Shown in pieces: positions 55,769 to 64,000 of a stretch of DNA of 64,000 nt. A program made the translations under genes and the position numbers. The stretch is from Lineus longissimus (Eukaryota > Nemertea > Pilidiophora > Heteronemertea > Lineidae). The notes beneath the pieces were generated by a model. The model did no database searches, was not told where the DNA came from, and saw nothing but the letters and a program-made list of their open reading frames with translations. The DNA lies in the NCBI RefSeq assembly GCF_910592395.1, contig NC_088322.1, forward strand, positions 2,418,001 through 2,482,000. The letters are read 5' to 3'. How positions within the stretch are numbered: the first letter of the stretch is position 1; each line of letters begins with the position of its first letter.

Positions 55769-58700
55769 TTACGGATCGGACATAAGTGCAATGCGTCGGC
55801 GCGCTTCAATGGCGGCTTGTCTAACAGGCCTGTGCTCAGCTGCACACTCGGAATTGTCTGACAAAGGAACACGCGAGTTGTGTTCAATAGGCCTCGATAA
55901 TGTCTCGCCATTGTTGGTTTCCAAAGGATACAATTTGGTTATCGGGCGGTTTGTCTGACCACGGCTTGTTTTGATGTCTACAGAACGCACTAAACCATCA
56001 TTACCGCGATTCAATCTCAACACACGCGCAAGTTGCCACTTTACACGTGGTACGCAGTCTTCATGAATGAGCACTATGTCCCCAACTTGAATCTGATTTT
56101 GCGTAATGCCCTTACCACAATTGCGATCTCTTTCACGTAAAGCCGCTAGGTACTCTTGTGACCACCGGTTCCAAAACTGTGCTTGCACACTGGCCATCAA
56201 CACAGCGCGTCGTTGCAATTCTGACTGACTGCCAAACGTTGGGTCACGCAACTCATCAGTATCGTACAACTCATGAGGAACAGTAGACAGTGATCTACCA
56301 TGTAAAAAATGCGATGGCGTAAGCGGTTGTAAATCATCAGTATCTGAGGACAGGTATGTGATCGGTCGGTCATTGAGTATGGCCTCAATCTCGGTGAGGA
56401 CAGTCTGTAACTCATCAAGCGTTAAGAAACGGCGGCCTAGCACCTTTTTCAAGGCTGTCTTTGTCAACCCAATCAACCGTTCCCAAAAACCACCGTACCA
56501 AGGTGCCCGTTTCGGTATGAACAACCATTCAACACGGCGGTTAGCTAAATAGGTTTTGACTGATTCAGATTCAAACAACTGCTTGAGTTCTGCAGCCGCA
56601 GAGAGATAGGTTGACGCATTGTCAGAAATCATTTTGCTCGGAAGCGATCTCCGGGCGGCAAAACGTCTGAACGCACGAAGGAATGTTCCAACTGAGAGAT
56701 CAGTAACAAGTTCCAGATGAACGGCTCTGATAACGGCGCATGTAAAGAGGCACACGTACGCCTTCGATTCTGAGTGTTCGTTTCGTATGAATAAAGCACC
56801 ACTGAAATCTACACCAGTCACAGTAAATGGGGGTGCCTTAAGTAGTCTCGACGCTTGTAATGGTGGTGGAATAGGTGACCTATATGGTTTCCCCATAACC
56901 CTCTTGCAAGTGACACACTGCCGTAACAACGATTTTACGCGCTGTCTAATGTTGGTAATCCAGAAACGCTGGCGAATATGCGTGATAGTAGATTGTAATC
57001 CTGAATGAAGAACGTTCGTATGTGCATTCCAAATGATAAGTTCCGCGAATCGATGTCTAGATGGAATCAGAATCGGAAATTTCGTTCCGTAGTCAATAGG
57101 CGCGTTATGCAATCGTCCGCCTGCGCGTAATATTCCATCGTTGTCAAGAAATAACCGAAGTTGTTTCACGAGTGGACCTGCTGTCCTACGTTTTGACATT
57201 AACGTCTTGATCTCATCTCCGTAGCTCTGACGTTGAACATGTTTAATCCACATTGTTTCTGCGTCTTGAATTTCACCTGCCGTGAGCGGTCCAACGTTTT
57301 GTAGTTGGGGATTTTTTTTCGCATTTGCAACAAATCTGAGTACGAGAGCACTGATGCGCAACAGTTTCGTATACGAACTGTAACGTTCGGGGTCGATTAC
57401 GTTGGTGATGCGCATGTCTACATCAGGTTCACCGACTGCGTTGGTTACAATGACGACCGGATCACGATCAGCGTTGTCAGTATCCATTGTATGCGATTTA
57501 CCATCGAATAGCTCGCATTGTGGCCACTCAGAAGTTCTAAGCCAGTGTGGACCGTTCCACCAGAGTATGGCGTTTTGAAGATCTGATGCATTCATTTCCC
57601 GAGTAAGAATATCGGCAGGGTTATCCTTTGTGGGACAGTATTTGAATCTGGTTATGACTTGGCAAGCACGTATTTCTCTTACACGGTTCTCAACGAATAA
57701 AGGCAGCTTTTTCTCACTGTGTATCCAGTGTAGAACTATCTGACTGTCCGACCAAAGGAATGCATGTTCAATGTTGATCAGTGGTTTGAGGTTTCTGTGA
57801 AGATAGTTCAGTAAACGTGATCCGATTAAAGCGGCCATTAGCTCTAATCTAGGCAGCGAGATGGGTTTGATCGGCGCAACCCGAGTTTTTGCCATCACAA
57901 GTGAAGTGCATCCGCCACATTTCAAATATGCAACAGCCCCGTAGGCCTTTGGGCTCGCGTCTGCAAATACATGAAGCTTATACAAATCGTTGCTAGTGTT
58001 TTGACAATCGAAGTATTTGCGATCAATGGCACATGACTGTGTCACGGTTGACAGCTCCTGACTCAACCTTCTCCAAGTATGGTTAAGCTCGTCCGGCAGC
58101 GGTTCGTCCCAATCTAACTTGTGTGTCCATAGCTCTTGTATAAATATCTTAGCCATAACATGTACTGGAGACAGAAGTCCAGGTGGATCGTATATACTGC
58201 TAGTAACTTGAACAACTTCACGTTTTGTCACCAGATTGTCTATTGAAGGTTCAATTTTCCGCTTTGAATATCGCAGAATGTCCTGTTCAGTATCCCAGTC
58301 TAGTCCAAGCACATTGGCAATTCGATCTGGGTTGAAAACGTTGTCTGCTTCAGCCAATTTCCGAAGTTCAGGGCAATTGGACGACCATGCTCGGAGATTG
58401 AATCCACCAGATTTCATTACCTTTCTGGATTCCTGGTAGTATTTCACAGTGTCATGTGTGCTTTCAGCTCCACTCGCTACATTGTCAACATAGATATTGT
58501 CCTTCATATCGGCTGCAACTGGGGATTCGTGTTTGTCTAAGTGTGACCTGACAGTGGCGTTTAGAATAAAAGGTGAGCACACTGCTCCGAAAAGCACCAC
58601 TTTAAACTGGTACACCTTGAAGGCACTGTTTGGGTCGTTACTATCCGTCAACCACAGAAATTTTGTAAACTTCCGATCCTCTGCGTCAAGCCCAACGTTC

Positions 58701-60211
58701 AGAAACGCCTTTTCAATGTCAGTTGCTAGAGCGTAGTGATGTAGGCGAAATCTAACAAGGATTGCAGCAAGATCGTTCTGAAGTGGCGGTCCCGTCTCTA
58801 AACAGTCATTAAGGCTAGCTCCTTCACCAACTTTACAGCTACAGTCGTATACTATTCTTATTGGAGTTGTAGCTGAATCTTTCTTGACTGGCCTATGTGG
58901 GAGATAGTGACCACAGGCTACATCATCTATGGGAACTTCTTCAATGAAGTCACGTCTGGTTTGATCCTGGATAATGTCATTGTACATCTTGCGTAAGTCG
59001 GGTGATAGCTTTCGAATCATATTTCGTGTACGTCGCACGCACACGTCATAATTCGTTGGCAAGGGTGGATATTCTGCTTTCCACGGAAGTCTTGCAATGT
59101 AGCCATTGTCCTCAAACCGTAAATGCGTTTCACAGTATGACTCAAAATCCATTGACTTGCATAGGTCAGATGGGTCATCTTTGATACCTATCGTTTCTAA
59201 ATCCCAATATTCCTGAAGTTTGGTTTTCTCATCGAGAATATTAGTAGCTATGTGTAATATCGTAGTGTTCGATTCATGAGATTCCTTGTATATCGGGCCA
59301 GAGAGTAAGTAACCGAGCTTGGACTGCACTGCAGTGGGTCCAGGGCCTCGTATTACGTGATCCATCATGAAATCCCAATAGAAATCGGCCCCGATGAGAA
59401 CCGATATCTCGAACGAATCCACATTGGAAACTGGATGAGCGAAAGGTAATTCCCGTAGGTGAGGTAAATCCAAGAGTGAAGCATTAACGAAGTTTTTGAT
59501 GGGAGCGGAAATTTTCGGAACTACAAGTGCTGAAATATCCATCTTTCCACCGGTGATCGTATGCACTGCGAATGACACCTTATCGTAGGATTTGACATGA
59601 GAAGGTTTGCCACCGAATGCAGCAAGTTGAATTTTCTGCGATCCCTCCGGCGTGATATCCAACTTTCGTGCGAAATCCTTCGTTATAAACGATCGTGTTG
59701 CGCCTCCGTCGAAAAGTATCGTCGCTGTATAAGTATTTGATCCAGAAGAGATTTCAGCAACGGCTGTTTTCAGTAAAACTGTTCCCGACTTCGACAAACC
59801 GTCAACATTGACGTCACCTGCTGACACCGACTTAGCGTGAACTTGCGTCGTATTTCGACAGGCTTTAACTTCGTTATCCGTACACGTAGTTGATTGCGTC
59901 ACTAATGTTTCGGATCCCGTATTGGTTGACCTACAGAGGGACGTGTGATGTTTCCGGCTACAGTGGCGACATGTTCGTTTCGACTTACAGTCCTTTATTT
60001 TGTGATTGCCAAGGCAGTTAAAGCAAAGACGATCGCGCTTTACGATTTGTTGACGTTTGTCATGATCTATTACTGTCTTGCAATTCACCGAATTATGTGA
60101 AGCGTCCTTACAGAATGCGCATGTCTTATGAAACGGTTTAGTATCCGTATGGAAAGTGCAGTTGAAGACGAGATAGCACTGGGAGTTGTGTAACTGGTCA
60201 CATTTCCTTCT
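55769..60211 (-). CDS. pol: BEL/Pao Pol polyprotein
   Basis: The frame is open from a TGA at 60212 to a stop at 55769 (about 1480 codons) and overlaps Gag by about 127 nt in the -1 frame. Order from the N terminus: three Cys/His knuckles (CAFCKDASHNSVNC, CFNCLGNHKIKDC, CRHCSRKHHTSLC); an aspartic protease with FDGGATRSFI; a reverse transcriptase with IYVDNVASG (YVDN instead of YVDD); RNase H with FADASPKAYGA; and integrase. Integrase shows an N-terminal zinc-binding part (H..H then CVTCKR), then the catalytic triad VDFSG, SDNAST and FWERL, with 46 residues between the last Asp and Glu. It copies element RNA to DNA and inserts it. No ATG precedes the knuckles, so expression probably depends on a frameshift from Gag or reflects a 1-nt change. 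No internal stops. Confidence 0.93.
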   Translation of the reverse strand, partial: RRKCDQLHNSQCYLVFNCTFHTDTKPFHKTCAFCKDASHNSVNCKTVIDHDKRQQIVKRDRLCFNCLGNHKIKDCKSKRTCRHCSRKHHTSLCRSTNTGSETLVTQSTTCTDNEVKACRNTTQVHAKSVSAGDVNVDGLSKSGTVLLKTAVAEISSGSNTYTATILFDGGATRSFITKDFARKLDITPEGSQKIQLAAFGGKPSHVKSYDKVSFAVHTITGGKMDISALVVPKISAPIKNFVNASLLDLPHLRELPFAHPVSNVDSFEISVLIGADFYWDFMMDHVIRGPGPTAVQSKLGYLLSGPIYKESHESNTTILHIATNILDEKTKLQEYWDLETIGIKDDPSDLCKSMDFESYCETHLRFEDNGYIARLPWKAEYPPLPTNYDVCVRRTRNMIRKLSPDLRKMYNDIIQDQTRRDFIEEVPIDDVACGHYLPHRPVKKDSATTPIRIVYDCSCKVGEGASLNDCLETGPPLQNDLAAILVRFRLHHYALATDIEKAFLNVGLDAEDRKFTKFLWLTDSNDPNSAFKVYQFKVVLFGAVCSPFILNATVRSHLDKHESPVAADMKDNIYVDNVASGAESTHDTVKYYQESRKVMKSGGFNLRAWSSNCPELRKLAEADNVFNPDRIANVLGLDWDTEQDILRYSKRKIEPSIDNLVTKREVVQVTSSIYDPPGLLSPVHVMAKIFIQELWTHKLDWDEPLPDELNHTWRRLSQELSTVTQSCAIDRKYFDCQNTSNDLYKLHVFADASPKAYGAVAYLKCGGCTSLVMAKTRVAPIKPISLPRLELMAALIGSRLLNYLHRNLKPLINIEHAFLWSDSQIVLHWIHSEKKLPLFVENRVREIRACQVITRFKYCPTKDNPADILTREMNASDLQNAILWWNGPHWLRTSEWPQCELFDGKSHTMDTDNADRDPVVIVTNAVGEPDVDMRITNVIDPERYSSYTKLLRISALVLRFVANAKKNPQLQNVGPLTAGEIQDAETMWIKHVQRQSYGDEIKTLMSKRRTAGPLVKQLRLFLDNDGILRAGGRLHNAPIDYGTKFPILIPSRHRFAELIIWNAHTNVLHSGLQSTITHIRQRFWITNIRQRVKSLLRQCVTCKRVMGKPYRSPIPPPLQASRLLKAPPFTVTGVDFSGALFIRNEHSESKAYVCLFTCAVIRAVHLELVTDLSVGTFLRAFRRFAARRSLPSKMISDNASTYLSAAAELKQLFESESVKTYLANRRVEWLFIPKRAPWYGGFWERLIGLTKTALKKVLGRRFLTLDELQTVLTEIEAILNDRPITYLSSDTDDLQPLTPSHFLHGRSLSTVPHELYDTDELRDPTFGSQSELQRRAVLMASVQAQFWNRWSQEYLAALRERDRNCGKGITQNQIQVGDIVLIHEDCVPRVKWQLARVLRLNRGNDGLVRSVDIKTSRGQTNRPITKLYPLETNNGETLSRPIEHNSRVPLSDNSECAAEHRPVRQAAIEARRRIALMSDP

Positions 60212-61086
60212 TCAATAGCTTCGATTTCTTTCAAAAGATTCTTTCGTAAGTCTTTCAACTTCCAATCACTACTACCGTGGGTTCTTGCCAATTGTTGTCG
60301 AATAGATCCTGGAAGCTTCTCAAGGACGATAGGTACTAACAGGTCACCGTAGGTATTCTCTGACTTTCCCAGGGTATCTAATCCACGAATAAGAATTTCA
60401 AGAGTGTCATAGAAGTGACGTAATCCAGTGAATTCACCACTTGGCTTAGGGAGGTCCCATAAAGCTTTCATGTATGCACTAGAAAGTTTATGCGGTTGTC
60501 CGTAACGGTTTCGTAATAGTTCCAGGGCGTGTGCATAGTTTGCATTAGTTAATGCTAGTCCTTGAATAACACGAGATGCTTCTCCTGTAAGCTGAGCCTT
60601 TAGGTACTGGAATTTATGGAAACCGTCTAAGTCTGGGTCACTATGCACCGATGCTGCGAAACTGTCATAAAAGCTCTGCCACTTGAGTAAATCCCCATCG
60701 AAGGACGTTAGGCTTAGTTTAGGAAGTCGGACGGTCTTCGCCTTCGGTGGTACAACTGCGGGAGTGGGCGTTGGCTTTTTTTTGTGTGTTTGTCTCTCAA
60801 TATGTCTTTTGAGTTTCAGGAGGTATTCCTCAACTTCAGCGTTATGGTCGTCAGCCTCTACGATTACCTCTGCTACGTCGTCGTCCTTAGTAATTTCAAG
60901 CAGCTCAGCATCTAACTTCTTAACTTGCTCGAATGCCTTAGTTATATGTTGTTCGACTGCTGTGAGTTGATCTAGATGGTCTTCTGTTAATTCTATACTG
61001 GTGATCGTTTCGGCTTTCGTGATGGACTTCGAGATTTGTCCGCGGTACGCGCCTCTTGACTTTCGAATTCTAGTGTGCGTTGCCAT
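60085..61086 (-). CDS. gag: BEL/Pao Gag protein (333 aa)
   Basis: ATG at 61086, 40 bases inside the 5' LTR; stop at 60085. The N terminus is helical and charged (residues 25-95 have coiled-coil character), followed by a Lys/Pro linker (HKKKPTPTPAVVPPKAK). The capsid-like part matches the DUF1759 family of BEL Gag: VRLPKLSLTSFDGDLLKWQS, FHKFQYLKAQLTGEAS, LLRNRYGQPHKL, PIVLEKLPGSIRQQLA. The last ~30 residues leave the frame that encodes the zinc knuckle, which continues in the -1 frame as Pol. Gag forms the cytoplasmic particle. Confidence 0.9.
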   Translation of the reverse strand: MATHTRIRKSRGAYRGQISKSITKAETITSIELTEDHLDQLTAVEQHITKAFEQVKKLDAELLEITKDDDVAEVIVEADDHNAEVEEYLLKLKRHIERQTHKKKPTPTPAVVPPKAKTVRLPKLSLTSFDGDLLKWQSFYDSFAASVHSDPDLDGFHKFQYLKAQLTGEASRVIQGLALTNANYAHALELLRNRYGQPHKLSSAYMKALWDLPKPSGEFTGLRHFYDTLEILIRGLDTLGKSENTYGDLLVPIVLEKLPGSIRQQLARTHGSSDWKLKDLRKNLLKEIEAIEEGNVTSYTTPSAISSSTALSIRILNRFIRHAHSVRTLHIIR

Positions 61087-61103
61087 CTTCGAGAGAGAGT
61101 CCT

Positions 61104-61122
61104 GGACCTAGTCACGGCACCA
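61104..61122 (-). promoter_or_regulatory. BEL primer-binding site
   Basis: On the minus strand the LTR end CCCCGACA is followed by TTT and TGGTGCCGTGACTAGG. The TGG start fits a tRNA CCA end. The tRNA is not identified. Confidence 0.6.
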
Positions 61123-61125
61123 AAA

Positions 61126-61318
61126 TGTCGGGGATGCCCAGGTTCTAAGGGAATAACGACCACCCAGTTCTATGTAAAACTTCAACTGATTTATTACTAG
61201 ACTCGAGTCAGAATGAACATGTGATATAGTTACATGATTCAGAAATACATGTTTCTAAAAGACATTCAATAACTCCAATAGACCAGCTATTGGCGGCGAC
61301 TATAATCTGTTCCCAACA
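61126..61318 (-). repeat. BEL 5' LTR (minus-strand sense)
   Basis: 193 bp, matching 55236-55428 except one base seen by eye. It begins TGTTGGGAACAG and ends CCCCGACA in element sense. Confidence 0.95.
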
Positions 61319-61666
61319 GGGGGGGGGGTGACTCGGGTCGAGTTGGTCTGACTGAGATCGACTTGGTCGAAATAAAGTCTGGGAGGTATAGCCAACAACT
61401 TCTCCAAATTTCAGCCAAATCCAGGGGGGTCAACAATTCAGATTGCCTGAAGTGAATCTCTCAATTGCAATGACTGAGTCTTAACAGAGGGACCTGATGA
61501 AAATATTTTTTTTCATTTTAGCATTTCATGTACCCCACAAACAAAAGCCAAAAGGTCCTAGCTATCCTACTCAGTCGACTAGGTTGGTCAGCTCCACAAC
61601 CAATCTTATTATCTCGGAAAGTTGCTCTTAAAAAAAATATTTTTTGCTGTCCTTTCCTTTTACTAG

Positions 61667-61802
61667 GGCCGAAATGGCTGAAGGTCATGACATGCATGAA
61701 GTTTGTACCAGAGCAAAAAGATTGGCCGACGGGGATGGAGATGAAGGAGGTGCAGGTGAACCAAAGGCAAAGTTGAGACGGAGGCATCTGGAGGATTCTT
61801 AT
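61667..61802 (+). CDS. Candidate first coding exon of a plus-strand gene
   Basis: A strong acceptor (tcctttccttttactag) and a strong donor (TTAT/GTAAGTAAG) bound an open segment. ATG at 61674 sits in good context (gaaATGg) and gives 43 codons ending in phase 0: MAEGHDMHEVCTRAKRLADG, then Gly/Asp/Glu-rich, then a basic PKAKLRRRHLEDSY. An upstream non-coding exon is implied by the acceptor. The remaining exons are not identified; they may lie beyond the right edge. Family unknown. Confidence 0.5.
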
Positions 61803-61920
61803 GTAAGTAAGTCATCTGGGATAAATTCTGTATCAGTGTGGTAGCCCAGTGTGGCATTGCCGAGGGGTATTGTCGTCATCTGGGGCATCCGTCTGTCCGT
61901 CCATCGAGACGACGTTGATG

Positions 61921-62588
61921 GATTTTAAAAAATCGAAGTAATCTTGCATCACAGAGATTATACAATGTAACGATGTTAAGACTTTCTGTGAAGAAATTTT
62001 TTGAAAGTATCATTTACTTTTCATGATATCAAAATATCAAAATCTTGAGATTCTGAAAATTTTGAATTTTTTCTGATTTTTTTATATATCCTGGTAGTAC
62101 ACAATCATGTCCCCTGATTGAATGGTGAATTTTTTCTTGTTTTCAACTAAAGGAACATCTCAAAATTATAATATGAAAATGTTCATACTTCCAAGTATCG
62201 ACCTTTTTCTCAGCAATATTAGTTACTAGCTGTGCTAAATTGGTGCCAATCATTATTTGGGAATGTGTTCTCAATGTTTCAATTGCAAAAAAAACAAAAA
62301 TATCAAAATATCAAAATTTTGATTTGATATATCTCAAAACCAAAATGAGATTTTTCGAATTTTTTCCACAGAAAATCTTAGCTTTGTGTAAGGTAATGTA
62401 GGGTAAATTTGGTTTGGAAAAATCCATCAACAAAAAAGTGAAAAAAAGATGCCTCTCAAAATTATGTAATAACTTTGTTATGCAATTGGTCTGAATAAAC
62501 TATATGATATTGGGTTTCAAGAGGATTTGCCGTTTTTGAGAAAAATGTGCAAAAATTGGTGTCCATAAACTAATGACCATGAGTGTAC
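61921..62588. mobile_element. Truncated second copy of the 14899 Tc1-type MITE
   Basis: Similar to 15085-15774 from 'gattttaaaaaatcgaagta' to the terminal ccatgagtg followed by TA. The left terminal repeat is missing and several small indels are present. Confidence 0.85.
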
Positions 62589-63140
62589 ATGTAAAACTTA
62601 TCAGTAGGACTAGGAGCAGGTCGCTATTTAAAACCGCCTCGATCCGATTCACCGTTTCACCCCTAGGGGGCATCAGCTCAAAACACAAAATTGGCCATAA
62701 CTCCTAGTCCTATTATTTCAACTTGACCGAATTTGATAAAATTCACATGGTATGTGAATCTGCTGAGGATGTATAATATTTTGCAAGGTCACAGAGGTCA
62801 AAGGTCAAAAGTCCCTGGACCAACGACGTTTACAAACGCTCTAACTTGAGACTGCTTCAAGATTTTCATTTCATATGTGGTACTTGCATGACTTGTAATG
62901 TAAAGCTTATCAGTAGGAGCAGGTCGCTATCTAAAATCGTCTTCATCCGATTCACCGTTTCACCCCTAGCGGGCCTTAGCTGAAAACACAAAATTGGCAA
63001 TAACTGACTATTCAACTTGACCGAATTTGATAAAATTCACATGGTATGTGTATCTGCTGAGGATGTATCAGCACACCCAGGTTTTTGGTTTGATCTCATT
63101 TTCAAGTTCACAGAGGTCAAAGTTCAAAAGTCCCTGACAT
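62589..63140. repeat. Diverged direct repeat, ~240 bp, two copies
   Basis: 62589-62820 and 62898-63140 share blocks such as cttatcagtagga, gattcaccgtttcacccct, accgaatttgataaaattca and cacagaggtcaaag. Non-coding. Confidence 0.8.
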
Positions 63141-63193
63141 AGGTCAGGCTGATATTGCACTTCTCACAATAAATTTATCTTTATTAATATTAC

Positions 63194-63228
63194 CTTACCC
63201 TATTATAAGAATCTTATAATAGGGTAAG
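63194..63228. repeat. Perfect hairpin, 16-bp stem, 3-nt loop
   Basis: CTTACCCTATTATAAG, loop AAT, then its exact complement. Isolated in AT-rich sequence. It could be a cruciform, an RNA stem or a collapsed mobile-element end. Confidence 0.8.
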
Positions 63229-63580
63229 ATGTACAATAGCTTTGAACTAGAAATGCAGTATAATAGTTTAAGTATTGCATCGATACAATGTAGGTGCATT
63301 TGGTGCAATTTTCTGTAAATATAACCAAATTTGAAAAAAAGCAGTAAAGTTTAAAAAATTGCATGTATTGTGTAAAAAATCTAAATTGGAACATTTGTGA
63401 GGGTCTATGTTGTTTTCTGGGATTGACATAGTTTTCACATTTTAATACATAAACTCAAATACCCTTTTTAATGGTAAATTCAGGCTCAAAAACAAATATT
63501 ATAGCACATTTTCAAAAAATTCAAATATTTTCAATAAATTATTTCTCAAATGCAAATAAAAAACAGATCTGAAGTATCAA
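63229..63580. other. AT-rich stretch, nothing recognised
   Basis: No gene or repeat supported between the hairpin and the following MITE. Confidence 0.45.
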
Positions 63581-63583
63581 TTT

Positions 63584-63836
63584 CAATGAGGAACCGCCGT
63601 GGAAACTAAGATTATAGGCTGCGCTGAGGCACAACTCAGTTCAACAGAGGCGCTGACCTGCAGCCAGGATAAAATAATGACTGTGACGTCGTGTCGCGTC
63701 ACTACGTCCCCCACTCGCAAGGCATGATGTCGCCATTTGCTCTGTTCTAGAGGAAAATATCGTGACGCCTCCTATCGTCAAGACTGAGTTGTGCCTCAGC
63801 ACCGCCTGTAGTTTTAGTTCCTCCGGTTCCTCATTG
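63584..63836. mobile_element. MITE, ~253 bp, with ~54-bp inverted ends
   Basis: The left end caatgaggaaccgccgtgga and the right end ccggttcctcattg are inverted and extend through gaggcacaactcag / ctgagttgtgcctc. Target duplication unclear. Confidence 0.8.
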
Positions 63837-64000
63837 GATTATAATGTTTTTTTTATAGTCCCAAGAAGGGCAATAGTCTGATCTACATCATTGATTTGGG
63901 TGAACCCGCCGCCTGGCTCTAACAAGCCAGTTGCTAAGCTGTCCCCTTAGGTTCTCCATGGCCAGTTCTCAAACACGTAAATGGATATCTTTGGAATGGA

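Larger units (their letters stand above)
55236..61318 (-). mobile_element. BEL/Pao LTR retrotransposon, 6083 bp, near full length
   Basis: Two 193-bp LTRs in direct orientation enclose gag and pol on the minus strand. Order: 5' LTR 61126-61318, primer site, Gag, Pol (zinc knuckles, aspartic protease, reverse transcriptase, RNase H, integrase), a purine-rich stretch near 55429-55445, 3' LTR 55236-55428. It is inserted in a G tract, so a 5-bp duplication (ggggg) is likely but cannot be placed uniquely. LTRs differ at one position by eye, so it is recent. Confidence 0.95.
54288..61440. mobile_element. Long-arm palindromic element, right arm split by the BEL insertion
   Basis: Left arm 54288-54757; right arm 54905-55235 plus 61319-61440. 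Matching words include gaattgttga, gatactccca, gccacctatttga and gaagccca with their complements. The right arm resumes after the BEL element with ggtcaacaattca. The core at 54758-54904 is unpaired. No coding capacity. The bulk of this span (55236-61318) is the BEL element. Confidence 0.7.

Noticed and set aside
56197-60970. Plus-strand ORFs across the BEL element
   Set aside because: Antisense to gag and pol; no independent features.

Overview
This is an intron-rich, repeat-laden animal nuclear genome window, most likely from a marine invertebrate. The signs are GT-AG spliced genes, BEL/Pao and Ty3/gypsy retroelements, many short inverted-repeat DNA transposons, frequent tacatgtacatg and taggcctac words, a KMT5A-like SET gene and a MULE-type transposase with a SWIM finger. 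The species cannot be named from sequence alone.

Layout: 1-1254 (minus) is the 5' part of a Ty3/gypsy Gag running off the left edge, with a tRNA-Leu-type primer site and an LTR beside it. About 2.9-18.4 kb (minus) is a multi-exon gene. Its 5' exons encode a KMT5A/SETD8-like SET domain, and its 3' part is an array of about ten related exons. Each of these is a multiple of 3 nt, phase 1 at both ends, and encodes one copy of a 66-103 residue low-complexity repeat. A long acidic exon and two terminal exons follow. This gene is the most novel item in the window. 18.4-26.6 kb is mostly non-coding with several MITEs, a split tRNA-Thr-like sequence and one small unknown ORF. 26.6-33.2 kb (plus) is a three-coding-exon gene for a MULE transposase of about 1012 aa with an N-terminal zinc ribbon, bracketed by a 55-bp inverted repeat. 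34.03-48.47 kb is one large array of a ~73-bp satellite (about 200 copies) with higher-order duplications and a TATA-like box in most units.

48.5-55.2 kb is a nest of MITEs and decayed DNA transposons, several inserted into one another with visible target-site duplications. 55.24-61.32 kb (minus) is a nearly complete, young BEL/Pao element (193-bp LTRs with one difference seen) that split one arm of an older palindromic element. 61.3-64 kb holds a candidate first coding exon of a plus-strand gene, a truncated second copy of the Tc1-type MITE from the SET gene intron, a duplicated 240-bp segment, a perfect hairpin and another MITE.

All exon models come from reading frame, splice-site consensus and phase agreement, without transcript evidence. 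Coordinates of repeat edges are by eye.
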